From a candidate division Hyd24-12 bacterium UBA5074 (GTDB lineage Bacteria; Fermentibacterota; Fermentibacteria; Fermentibacterales; Fermentibacteraceae), in NCBI GenBank assembly GCA_002414865.1, contig DIAQ01000075.1, positions 1,696 through 7,425 on the forward strand: a stretch of 5,730 bases of DNA, written 5' to 3'. Below the pieces are notes generated by a model. The model saw only the letters and a list, made by a program, of their open reading frames with translations. It had not been told where the DNA came from and searched no databases. The translations under genes were made by a program, and so were the position numbers. Positions within the stretch are counted from its first letter, which is position 1. Each line of letters begins with the position of its first letter. Positions 1 through 4,958 of the stretch are shown piece by piece.

Positions 1-47
1 TGGTCGATGTGCGCGATGATGCAGAAGTTGCGAATTCGTTCCCTCAT
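1..47 (-). CDS. lepA: Translation elongation factor 4 (LepA), N-terminal fragment; gene continues past the left edge
   Basis: LepA is a ribosome-associated GTPase of the translation machinery. Read on the minus strand from the ATG at 47-45, the 15 complete codons give MRERIRNFCIIAHID, followed by CA-, which fits His. The IRNF-x-IIAHIDH segment is the hallmark N-terminus of LepA, just before its P-loop (GKST), which lies outside the window. BipA/TypA has a related start, but usually reads IAIIAHVDH, so LepA fits better. The start is supported by an AAGGAG Shine-Dalgarno (minus strand, 57-52) four bases upstream. The gene is divergent from the tungstate operon and shares its 342-base upstream region. 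Only about 16 of the usual roughly 600 residues are visible, so nothing can be said about the rest of the protein. Confidence 0.92.
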   Translation of the reverse strand, partial: MRERIRNFCIIAHID

Positions 48-99
48 GGGGCTCCTTAACGGGTTTCCCGAATATGCCTCCATAAGGCTTCCGCGGCCC

Positions 100-105
100 A
101 TTATC
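100..105 (-). promoter_or_regulatory. Possible -10 element of the lepA promoter
   Basis: The minus strand reads GATAAT, five of six matches to TATAAT, in otherwise GC-rich sequence. It would start transcription about 45 nt upstream of the lepA ATG. No good -35 hexamer is visible 16-18 bases further upstream, so this rests on the -10 alone. It sits in the 10-base gap between two copies of the palindrome CCGCGG (91-96 and 107-112). Confidence 0.25.
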
Positions 106-116
106 CCCGCGGGATA

Positions 117-147
117 TTGCCGCATCACGGTCATCCGTGGTTATGCT
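117..147 (+). promoter_or_regulatory. Possible tupABC promoter with an inverted repeat in its spacer
   Basis: TTGCCG (117-122, four of six matches to TTGACA) and TATGCT (142-147, four of six to TATAAT) are separated by 19 bases. A start near 154 would place the structured RNA at 172-245 very close to the 5' end of the transcript, where riboswitch aptamers usually lie. The spacer carries CACGG-TCAT-CCGTG (126-139), flanked by GCAT (122-125) and ATGC (143-146), which could be a repressor operator. The hexamers are weak and the spacing is long, so the position supports this call more than the match quality does. Confidence 0.27.
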
Positions 148-171
148 TGCGCAACCGAAGCGGTTTCCCGA

Positions 172-245
172 CCCGGAGGGGCCTGTAGCCAACGCCATGG
201 CCGCCGGGCGTCAGGGTGTCGCCGGAAACGGCGGCGCCTCCCGTG
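172..245 (+). ncRNA. Moco/Tuco-family riboswitch aptamer in the tupABC leader
   Basis: The RNA folds by eye into a compact nested structure. P1 is GGAGG (175-179) with CCUCC (237-241). An inner stem is CCUG (182-185) with CAGG (212-215). This encloses ACGCC (192-196) with GGCGU (207-211). A 7-bp hairpin, GUCGCCG (218-224) with CGGCGGC (229-235), is capped by the GNRA loop GAAA (225-228). The hairpin is followed directly by GCCUCC, closing P1. From memory, the Moco RNA motif has this GNRA-capped hairpin and closing GCCUCC, and is found upstream of molybdenum cofactor synthesis and molybdate/tungstate transport genes. Its place ahead of tupABC fits cofactor-sensing feedback on tungstate uptake. 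The structure is seen directly. The family assignment is recall, and whether the ligand is the molybdenum or the tungsten cofactor cannot be read from sequence. A covariance-model match to the Moco RNA family (RF01055 as I recall) would settle it. Confidence 0.68.
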
Positions 246-276
246 TTTGGAAAGGGGAGCGGCGGAGGTGGACCAC

Positions 277-306
277 CCGTGCACGGCCTGTCGACAGGCC
301 GCACGG
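277..306 (+). other. Strong bulged hairpin in the tupA leader, possible expression platform
   Basis: CCGUGC (277-282) pairs with GCACGG (301-306), and inside it GGCCUG (285-290) pairs with CAGGCC (295-300) around a UCGA loop, with a two-base AC bulge on the 5' side. That is 12 GC-rich base pairs. The following sequence is pyrimidine-rich (CUCUCCCUUC, 317-326) but has no U tract, so it is not a standard intrinsic terminator. It lies between the aptamer and the start codon, where an expression platform, pause site or Rho-related element would be expected. Confidence 0.5.
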
Positions 307-368
307 CAAGCGTCTGCTCTCCCTTCACATGGTGGCGGAGCCCTCGGCGAAGTGTCCGGTTGTGGCTC

Positions 369-386
369 GACCTCGAAAGGGAGGTT
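369..386 (+). promoter_or_regulatory. Hairpin burying the tupA Shine-Dalgarno
   Basis: The tupA ribosome site GGGAGG (379-384) lies five bases before the ATG at 390. CCUC (371-374) pairs with GAGG (381-384), extended by A370-U385 and G369-U386, giving six pairs around the loop GAAAGG. Most of the ribosome site is therefore in a stem. The same GGGAGG is also exactly complementary to CCUCCC at 237-242, the 3' strand of the aptamer's P1. Translational control of tupA by alternative pairing is a plausible inference. The stem alone is weak. Confidence 0.4.
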
Positions 387-389
387 TCG

Positions 390-1280
390 ATGAGATTCCT
401 GGCCTTCATCACCCTGGCGGCCCTGTGTGCCTGCGGCCGGCCGCCCCAGCCGCCGGAACAGGCGTCCGCGGACACCACTGCGGCCGCCCTCGACTCGGCA
501 GCGCTCTATCCCCCCGCGGAGCCAGTCGAAAGGCTGCTCGTCGCCACTACCACCAGCCTCTACGACTCGGGCCTCTGGGCGTACCTCGAGCCGATGTTCG
601 AGGAGGAGTACGGTGTCGAACTCGACATCCTCTACGCCGGCACCGGCAAGGCCCTCGAGTGGGGCCAGAGGGGCGACGTCGACGTGCTCGTGGTGCATGA
701 CCGCGCAAGAGAGGAGCAGTTCCTGGCAGATGGCTTCGGAGTCTCTCGTACTCCATTTGCCTACAACTACTTCGTTATCGTAGGTCCTTCTGCGGATCCC
801 GACTCGATACGCGGGATGCAGCCGGAGTCCGCCCTGGCTGCCATTCACAGCGCCGAGACCACCCCCTTCGTCTCGAGGGGGGACGAGTCGGGGACTCACG
901 CCCAGGAGAAGCGGCTCTGGGCGGCAGCAGGGTATGACTACGATGAGGTGCAGCAGGCCGGCGACTGGTATGTCGAAGCCGGCACCGGCATGGGTCCCAC
1001 GCTGGTCATGGCTGACGAGATGGGCGCTTACACCCTCAGCGACATAGCCACATTCCTGTCCTACCAGGGGGACATCGATCTGGAAGTCCTGGTCGATCAG
1101 GGCGACGCGATGAGGAACGTGTACGCAGTCATCCCGGTGACCGCGGCGAGGGACTCCGCGATGGCCGCCAACATGGTGACCTTCCTCACCTCGCCGGAGG
1201 TCCAGCAGGTGATCGGCGACTACTGCACCGCCGAATACGGCAGGCAGCTCTTCACCCCCGCCGCCGGGCAGGACCTGTAG
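390..1280 (+). CDS. tupA: Tungstate ABC transporter substrate-binding lipoprotein TupA
   Basis: TupA binds tungstate outside the cytoplasmic membrane and delivers it to TupB. The 296-residue product starts at ATG 390 behind GGGAGG. An in-frame ATG at 216 lies inside the riboswitch and is rejected. Residues 1-15 are a short signal ending LCAC, an imperfect lipobox with Cys15 as the likely lipidated residue. A Pro/Ala-rich linker follows to about residue 47. The family signature TTTS is at 53-56, in ATTTSLYDSGL. SRGDESGTH is at 162-170; in characterised TupA proteins the Arg here (Arg163) helps select tungstate over molybdate. GTGMGPTL (198-205) resembles the family's GQGMGxTL, with Thr for Gln. 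Family length is about 270-300 residues, so the gene is complete. It leads a three-gene operon with tupB 4 nt downstream. The TTTS and SRGD motifs separate it from molybdate ModA and from WtpA. Confidence 0.92.
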   Translation: MRFLAFITLAALCACGRPPQPPEQASADTTAAALDSAALYPPAEPVERLLVATTTSLYDSGLWAYLEPMFEEEYGVELDILYAGTGKALEWGQRGDVDVLVVHDRAREEQFLADGFGVSRTPFAYNYFVIVGPSADPDSIRGMQPESALAAIHSAETTPFVSRGDESGTHAQEKRLWAAAGYDYDEVQQAGDWYVEAGTGMGPTLVMADEMGAYTLSDIATFLSYQGDIDLEVLVDQGDAMRNVYAVIPVTAARDSAMAANMVTFLTSPEVQQVIGDYCTAEYGRQLFTPAAGQDL

Positions 1281-1284
1281 CATC

Positions 1285-1977
1285 TTGGACAAGCTGGCGG
1301 AGGCCTTCGGGATATCCCTGAGGCTCATCCTCTCGGGCGACCCCACGGTCGTCGAGGTAACTCTCAGGACCCTGGGGATCTCTGCCAGCGCCACCCTGCT
1401 CGCATGTCTTCTCTTCATCCCGGCGGGAGCCATCGTCCACTTCGCATCGTTCCCGGGGAAGAAGATTCTCATCTCCGTGATACAGGCGTTCTACAGCGTC
1501 CCGACAGTTTTCGTCGGGCTGGTCGTGTTCCTCCTCATCTCGCGAACGGGACCGCTTGGCTCGCTGGGCCTCCTCTTCACGCGCCAGGGCATTGTCCTGG
1601 CGGAGGTGCTGCTGATCGCGCCCGTGATGCTCGGGCTTGTGATCTCCGGGCTGAAGGGCGTTTCGGCCGACGCCCCCGATACCCTCCGGACTCTCGGCGC
1701 AGGCAGGATCCAGATGGCGGCCGCCGTCCTCAGGGAGGCCTCTCCCGCCATGATCTCCGCAGTGCTCCTGAGCTTCGGGAGGGCGATCTCGGAGGTCGGC
1801 GCCGCCATGATGATCGGCGGGAACATCGCCGGGCGCACGAGGACCCTCACGACAGCGATCTCGTTGGGAGTGGGCAAGGGCGAAACCGCTGAATCCATCG
1901 CCCTCGGCCTCATCCTGCTCTCCATCGCGCTGGTTGTGAGCGCCGCGGTCCACATGGCCGGATCGAGGTCGAGATGA
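1285..1977 (+). CDS. tupB: Tungstate ABC transporter permease TupB
   Basis: TupB is the membrane channel subunit of the tungstate importer and is expected to act as a dimer. The 230-residue product begins at a TTG codon 4 nt after the tupA stop, with only a weak AGGA (1270-1273) ahead of it. No in-frame ATG exists before the conserved core, so TTG is preferred, and translation is probably coupled to tupA. Five hydrophobic segments are visible at about 29-52, 61-86, 101-122, 155-178 and 203-224. The cytoplasmic EAA-type coupling loop spans about 127-155, with the conserved Gly138 in TLGAGRIQMAA. The segment RAISEVGAAMMIGGNI (166-181) is characteristic of TupB-type permeases. The length is usual for the family. 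The gene overlaps tupC by ATGA. Confidence 0.92.
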   Translation: MDKLAEAFGISLRLILSGDPTVVEVTLRTLGISASATLLACLLFIPAGAIVHFASFPGKKILISVIQAFYSVPTVFVGLVVFLLISRTGPLGSLGLLFTRQGIVLAEVLLIAPVMLGLVISGLKGVSADAPDTLRTLGAGRIQMAAAVLREASPAMISAVLLSFGRAISEVGAAMMIGGNIAGRTRTLTTAISLGVGKGETAESIALGLILLSIALVVSAAVHMAGSRSR

Positions 1978-3023
1978 GGCTCGGCCTCCAAAACGTATCG
2001 AAGTCCTTCGGCAGTCGAAGGGTGCTCGACGGTCTCTCGATGGAGGTCCCGGAAGGCGGCTTCTTCGTGCTCATCGGTCCAACAGGCTGCGGGAAGACCA
2101 CCGCACTCAGGATGGCCGATCTGCTCATCGGCCCGGACAGCGGGTCGGTGACAATCGACGGAATCGAAGCGCCCGGCTCGGGGAGGGCCGCGACGGCCTT
2201 GCGCAGGCGCATGTCCCTGGTCATGCAGAGGCCGTTCATGCTCGCGGGATCGGTCAGGCGGAATACCGAGTACGGTCTTGCGGTCAGAGGCCTCAGGCCG
2301 GACCGGGCGAACACGGAGGCCATGCTGGAGGCGGTGGGACTGGCGGGATACGGGGACAGAGAGGCGAACACCCTTTCGGGCGGGGAGCTGCAGAAGGCCG
2401 CCCTCGCCAGGTCACTCCTGCCGGGCCCCGAGCTGCTGCTGCTGGACGAGCCCATGAGCTCGGTCGATCCGGAGGCGAGGCCGGGGCTGCGCGCCCTCCT
2501 GAGGCGCCTCCACTCCGGGCTGGGCATCACGATCGTCATGGCCACGCACGATTTCACCGACGCACTCGCGCTGGGCACCTGCGGAGCGGTGCTGATGGAC
2601 GGCCGAATCTCCCAGGCCGGAACGCTGGACGACATCTTCCACAGACCTGCGACCCTGGAAATCGCCCGTTTCGTGGGACAGGTCAATGTGCTGAGCGCCG
2701 TATTCTCCGGGCTCGACGCTTCATGCGGAGGCCTGAGAATCAGGATTGCGGAACCAGTGCCGGTCCGGAAGGGGTTCGTGGCGATCCCGCCGGAGGCCAT
2801 CTCGATCTCTCTGGAGCCCGTCGAAGGCAGTCAGAGGAATGTCATCCCCGCCGTGGTCATGTCTCTCGAGGATACGGGCTGGACCTGCCTGGTCGAGCTT
2901 GAGCTGTCCTGCTGCCGCCTGACGGCGCGCATCACCCGCGAATCAGCAGCCGATCTCGGCCTCGTGGGAGGGAAGAGCGTCTACGCCTCCTTCAAGGCCA
3001 CCCAGGTCCGGGTGCTACAGTAG
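1974..3023 (+). CDS. tupC: Tungstate ABC transporter ATP-binding protein TupC
   Basis: TupC is the cytoplasmic ATPase that powers tungstate import. The ATG overlaps the tupB stop (ATGA, 1974-1977), with GAGG five bases upstream, indicating translational coupling. In its 349 residues, Walker A is GPTGCGKTT (35-43), the Q-loop glutamine is Gln85, the ABC signature is LSGGELQ (134-140), Walker B is LLLLDEP (154-160) with catalytic Glu159, the D-loop is SSVD (162-165), and the H-loop His is 192. All key residues are present, so the enzyme should be active. After about residue 230, a C-terminal extension containing a TOBE/MOP-like oxyanion domain (about 286-349, NVIPAVVMSLEDTG) follows. This is typical of molybdate- and tungstate-type ATPases and may bind the anion for feedback inhibition. 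Its last 9 bases overlap the end of rmuC on the other strand. Confidence 0.92.
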   Translation: MRLGLQNVSKSFGSRRVLDGLSMEVPEGGFFVLIGPTGCGKTTALRMADLLIGPDSGSVTIDGIEAPGSGRAATALRRRMSLVMQRPFMLAGSVRRNTEYGLAVRGLRPDRANTEAMLEAVGLAGYGDREANTLSGGELQKAALARSLLPGPELLLLDEPMSSVDPEARPGLRALLRRLHSGLGITIVMATHDFTDALALGTCGAVLMDGRISQAGTLDDIFHRPATLEIARFVGQVNVLSAVFSGLDASCGGLRIRIAEPVPVRKGFVAIPPEAISISLEPVEGSQRNVIPAVVMSLEDTGWTCLVELELSCCRLTARITRESAADLGLVGGKSVYASFKATQVRVLQ

Positions 3024-4337
3024 TTCCGGGGGCTGATCGGGCGGAGGATCCCCGTTCATGGCGTCTTCGACCTCGAGAGGACCCAGGATCCTGCCTGCCT
3101 CCTCATCCGGCAATTCCTCGATCGAGCGCAGCTTCCTCTCGATGGCTCTCGACCTCTTCCCGGTGTCCTCGAGGGTGTTGGAGGCCGAATCGAGCTGCTT
3201 CCTGGCCTTTTCGAGATTCGATCCGAACTTCGCGAACTCGGTCTTGACCGCAGCCAGCAGCACCCAGACCTCGCTCGAGTGCTTCTCGATGGCCAGAGTG
3301 CGGAATCCCAGCCGGAAGCTGTTGAGGATGGCCATCAGGGTTGTCGGACCGGCGACGAGGACCCTGTATCTCGACTGCAGGTCCTCGGCCTGGCCGGGGC
3401 GCCTCAGAACCTCCGAGTACAGGCCTTCGGAGGGCAGGAACATTATCGCGAAGTCTGTGGTGACAGGAGGGCAGACGTACTTCTGCGAGATATCCCTGGC
3501 GAATGAATCGATCCTCTTCGACAGGGCCTGTCCCGCCTCGTCCAGCATCTTCGGATCGCCGTTCTCCACGGCGAGGAGCACCCGCTGGTAGTCCTCCTGG
3601 GGGAACTTGGAGTCGATGGGCAGCCAGATGGACTCGGCGGAGTCACCTCGGCCGGGCAGCTTCACGGCAAAGTCCACCTGCTCGTCCGACCCGGGTCTCA
3701 CCTTCACGAACCTCGAGAACTGGTCGGGCGTCAGAACCTCCTCCAGGAGTGCCTGGAGCTGCACCTCGCCCCATGTACCCCTGGCCTTCACGTTCGTCAG
3801 GACGCGCTTCAGGTCCCCCACGCCCGCAGCCAGGGCTCTCATCTCGCCCAGACCCTTCTGGACTGCTTCCAGGTTCTCCCTGACCGAGTTAAACGAGGAT
3901 GCGAGCGTTCCCTGGAGCGTGGTCTGAAGCCTCGTATCGACCGTCTCCCGCATCTGATCGAGCTTCTTCTCGTTGCTTTCCTGCAGGGCGGCGATCCTCG
4001 CCTCGAGAGTCACCCTGACGGCTTCGGCCTTGTTCTCGCTCGTCTGCGCAAGCTGGCCGATCCCCGCGGCGAAGGCATCGAGCCTCTCCCCCTGGGCGCG
4101 GCCCATCTCGCCGAGCGTGGTCGCGAGGGCTCCGGTTGCCGAATCGAGCTTGCCCGACAACTCGGTGCGCAGCTGCGAGGCGGATGCGGATGTCTCCGCC
4201 CTGGAGATGCCGAACTGCTGGGAGATGGCGCTCTCGAGGACCCGGTCCTGATTCCGGCCCCGCCTCGAGACCAGGACCGCTATCAGTCCGGTCAGAGAGA
4301 AGACCGCAGCAAGAACAGCCGCGATTTCGGTCAGCAC
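3015..4337 (-). CDS. rmuC: DNA recombination protein RmuC homologue
   Basis: RmuC family proteins limit DNA inversions and rearrangements, and have been proposed to carry a nuclease-like fold. The 440-residue product starts at GTG (4337-4335) behind a GGGAGG ribosome site four bases upstream. Residues 5-23 form an N-terminal membrane anchor. Residues 30 to about 165 are an Ala/Gln/Glu-rich, heptad-like coiled coil. The RmuC domain covers about 150-400, with NVKARGTWGEVQL (182-194), WLPIDSKFPQEDY (238-250), FLPSEGLYSEVL (300-311) and PTTLMAILNSFRLGFRTLAIEK (331-352). Asp242-Ser-Lys244 could be the (D/E)xK element of a PD-(D/E)XK-type active site; this is inference. The tail ends in a Pro-rich segment. 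The gene converges on tupC with a 9-nt overlap of stops and diverges from the hotdog gene. Confidence 0.93.
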   Translation of the reverse strand: MLTEIAAVLAAVFSLTGLIAVLVSRRGRNQDRVLESAISQQFGISRAETSASASQLRTELSGKLDSATGALATTLGEMGRAQGERLDAFAAGIGQLAQTSENKAEAVRVTLEARIAALQESNEKKLDQMRETVDTRLQTTLQGTLASSFNSVRENLEAVQKGLGEMRALAAGVGDLKRVLTNVKARGTWGEVQLQALLEEVLTPDQFSRFVKVRPGSDEQVDFAVKLPGRGDSAESIWLPIDSKFPQEDYQRVLLAVENGDPKMLDEAGQALSKRIDSFARDISQKYVCPPVTTDFAIMFLPSEGLYSEVLRRPGQAEDLQSRYRVLVAGPTTLMAILNSFRLGFRTLAIEKHSSEVWVLLAAVKTEFAKFGSNLEKARKQLDSASNTLEDTGKRSRAIERKLRSIEELPDEEAGRILGPLEVEDAMNGDPPPDQPPELL

Positions 4338-4389
4338 CTCGCCTCCCGGGGCAGATGTTCGACAGGGAGATCGTTCTGAGCGCCGCCAT

Positions 4390-4396
4390 GATAATA
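4390..4396. promoter_or_regulatory. AT-rich island between divergent rmuC and hotdog gene, possible paired -10 elements
   Basis: The plus strand has GATAAT (4390-4395) and the minus strand has TATTAT (4396-4391). Each matches TATAAT at five of six positions in a very GC-rich surrounding. The plus-strand element would start a transcript near 4402, ahead of the hotdog ATG at 4463. The minus-strand one would start near 4384, about 47 nt before the rmuC GTG. Neither has a convincing -35 hexamer at 16-18 bases. TCGACA (4359-4364) matches TTGACA at five of six positions but is 25 bases away. Confidence 0.25.
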
Positions 4397-4410
4397 TTCC
4401 CGACTGGAGC

Positions 4411-4430
4411 GGCCGGCCACTGGGCCGGTC
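4411..4430 (+). repeat. GC-rich inverted repeat upstream of the hotdog gene
   Basis: GGCCGGCC (4411-4418) pairs with GGCCGGUC (4423-4430) around a four-base ACUG loop, eight pairs including one G-U. It is not followed by a U tract, so it is not a terminator. It lies just after the possible plus-strand -10. It would fall in the 5' leader if ATG 4463 is used, or be translated if an upstream ATG is used. It could be a regulatory leader hairpin or an operator. Confidence 0.35.
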
Positions 4431-4462
4431 GGGGCGGCTCGAAACCTGCGGGGGCTCGAATC

Positions 4463-4924
4463 ATGGATGTCTTCACGACTCTCAGACTGGTGAAGGGCGA
4501 GGATCTGAACCACCACATGACCCTCTTCGCGGGGCGGGGGGCGGAGTGGTTCGTCGAGTCGGGATTCATCGCGGCAGCCAGCTGTCTGCCGCCCGGGAGC
4601 ATTATCTGCGCGAGCATCCATGGCATGAGGTTTCGCAGGCCGGTGCTGCCGGGGCAGACGATACGGTTCGACAGCACGATCGCCCTCACGGGGAGAACGA
4701 GCCTCACCGTCCACGTCAGGACCACCCTCCTCCGCACCGGAGAGCCCGTCGTGGATGGATTCGTGACCTTCGTGCACGTGGACGCAGAATCCAGGCCGGT
4801 TCCGCACGGTCTCGAGGTAGTGCCGCGGAACGAATCCGAGATCGCCCTTCAGCAGAGAGCCAGGGAGATCGTCGAGCAGTCGAGGAGGGAATCCAGGCTG
4901 GATGAACTCCGGTTCGGCCGGTGA
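4463..4924 (+). CDS. Hotdog-fold acyl-CoA thioesterase-like protein
   Basis: The 153-residue product resembles single-domain hotdog acyl-CoA thioesterases, which hydrolyse acyl-CoA in the cytoplasm. DLNHHMTLFAGRGAEW (14-29) matches the family's LNHHGTLFGG motif at the start of the central helix, and VESGFIAAA (31-39) continues it. SIHGMRFRRPVLPGQTIRFD (51-70) and LTVHVRTTLLRTGEPVVDGFVTFVHVD (81-107) are the expected sheet strands, followed by a charged helical tail. The usual catalytic Asp of the WMDE motif is replaced: the sequence reads W29-F-V-E32. Activity or substrate may therefore differ. ATG 4463 is chosen because the domain starts here at normal length, with GGGGG eight bases upstream. 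In-frame ATGs at 4355 and 4388 would add 36 or 25 atypical residues. The gene is divergent from rmuC, and 20 bases separate its stop from that of the TPR gene. Confidence 0.72.
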   Translation: MDVFTTLRLVKGEDLNHHMTLFAGRGAEWFVESGFIAAASCLPPGSIICASIHGMRFRRPVLPGQTIRFDSTIALTGRTSLTVHVRTTLLRTGEPVVDGFVTFVHVDAESRPVPHGLEVVPRNESEIALQQRAREIVEQSRRESRLDELRFGR

Positions 4925-4943
4925 TGGCGTCCGAAGGCGATGG

Positions 4944-4958
4944 ATCAGGATTCCTGAT
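4944..4958. repeat. Small inverted repeat between two convergent gene ends
   Basis: ATCAGG (4944-4949) and CCTGAT (4953-4958) form a six-pair stem with a three-base ATT loop. It lies 20 bases after the hotdog stop and contains the stop codon of the TPR gene (minus strand, 4947-4945). The location suits a bidirectional terminator, but there is no T tract on either side and the stem is short. I call it only as an inverted repeat. Confidence 0.35.

Larger units (their letters stand above)
48..389. other. Gene-free divergent regulatory interval between lepA and tupA
   Basis: These 342 bases hold no convincing gene on either strand. Open frames here lack family resemblance and good ribosome sites. 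From left to right the interval contains the lepA Shine-Dalgarno, a -10-like element for lepA inside paired CCGCGG repeats (91-112), a promoter-like pair with an embedded inverted repeat for tupABC (117-147), the riboswitch-like RNA (172-245), a strong bulged hairpin (277-306), and an SD-burying hairpin (369-386). If transcription starts near 154, the tupA leader would be about 235 nt long. That length fits an RNA-controlled operon. Confidence 0.8.

Noticed and set aside
216..389. N-terminal extension of TupA from the in-frame ATG at 216
   Set aside because: The ATG is inside the riboswitch-like RNA, the extra residues are low-complexity, and ATG 390 has a proper ribosome site followed by a lipoprotein signal.
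7..393. Plus-strand open frame of 128 codons across the leader
   Set aside because: It runs antisense through the lepA start and across the structured RNA, has an Arg/Cys/Gly-rich composition and no recognisable motif.
141..1472. 443-codon minus-strand open frame opposite tupA
   Set aside because: It mirrors tupA in a GC-rich sequence, is rich in Arg, Gly and His, lacks family motifs and covers the leader RNA in antisense.
1910..2800. 296-codon minus-strand open frame opposite tupC
   Set aside because: Ser/Pro/Arg-rich shadow of a clear ABC ATPase gene, with no motif of its own.
3024..3060. Possible terminator after tupC (CGGGG pairing with CCCCG across 18 bases)
   Set aside because: Only five pairs with a large loop and no U tract, and the bases encode the rmuC C-terminus.
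3889..4737. 282-codon minus-strand open frame spanning the rmuC start and the hotdog gene
   Set aside because: It overlaps two genes with clear family signatures in other frames and has no recognisable domain.
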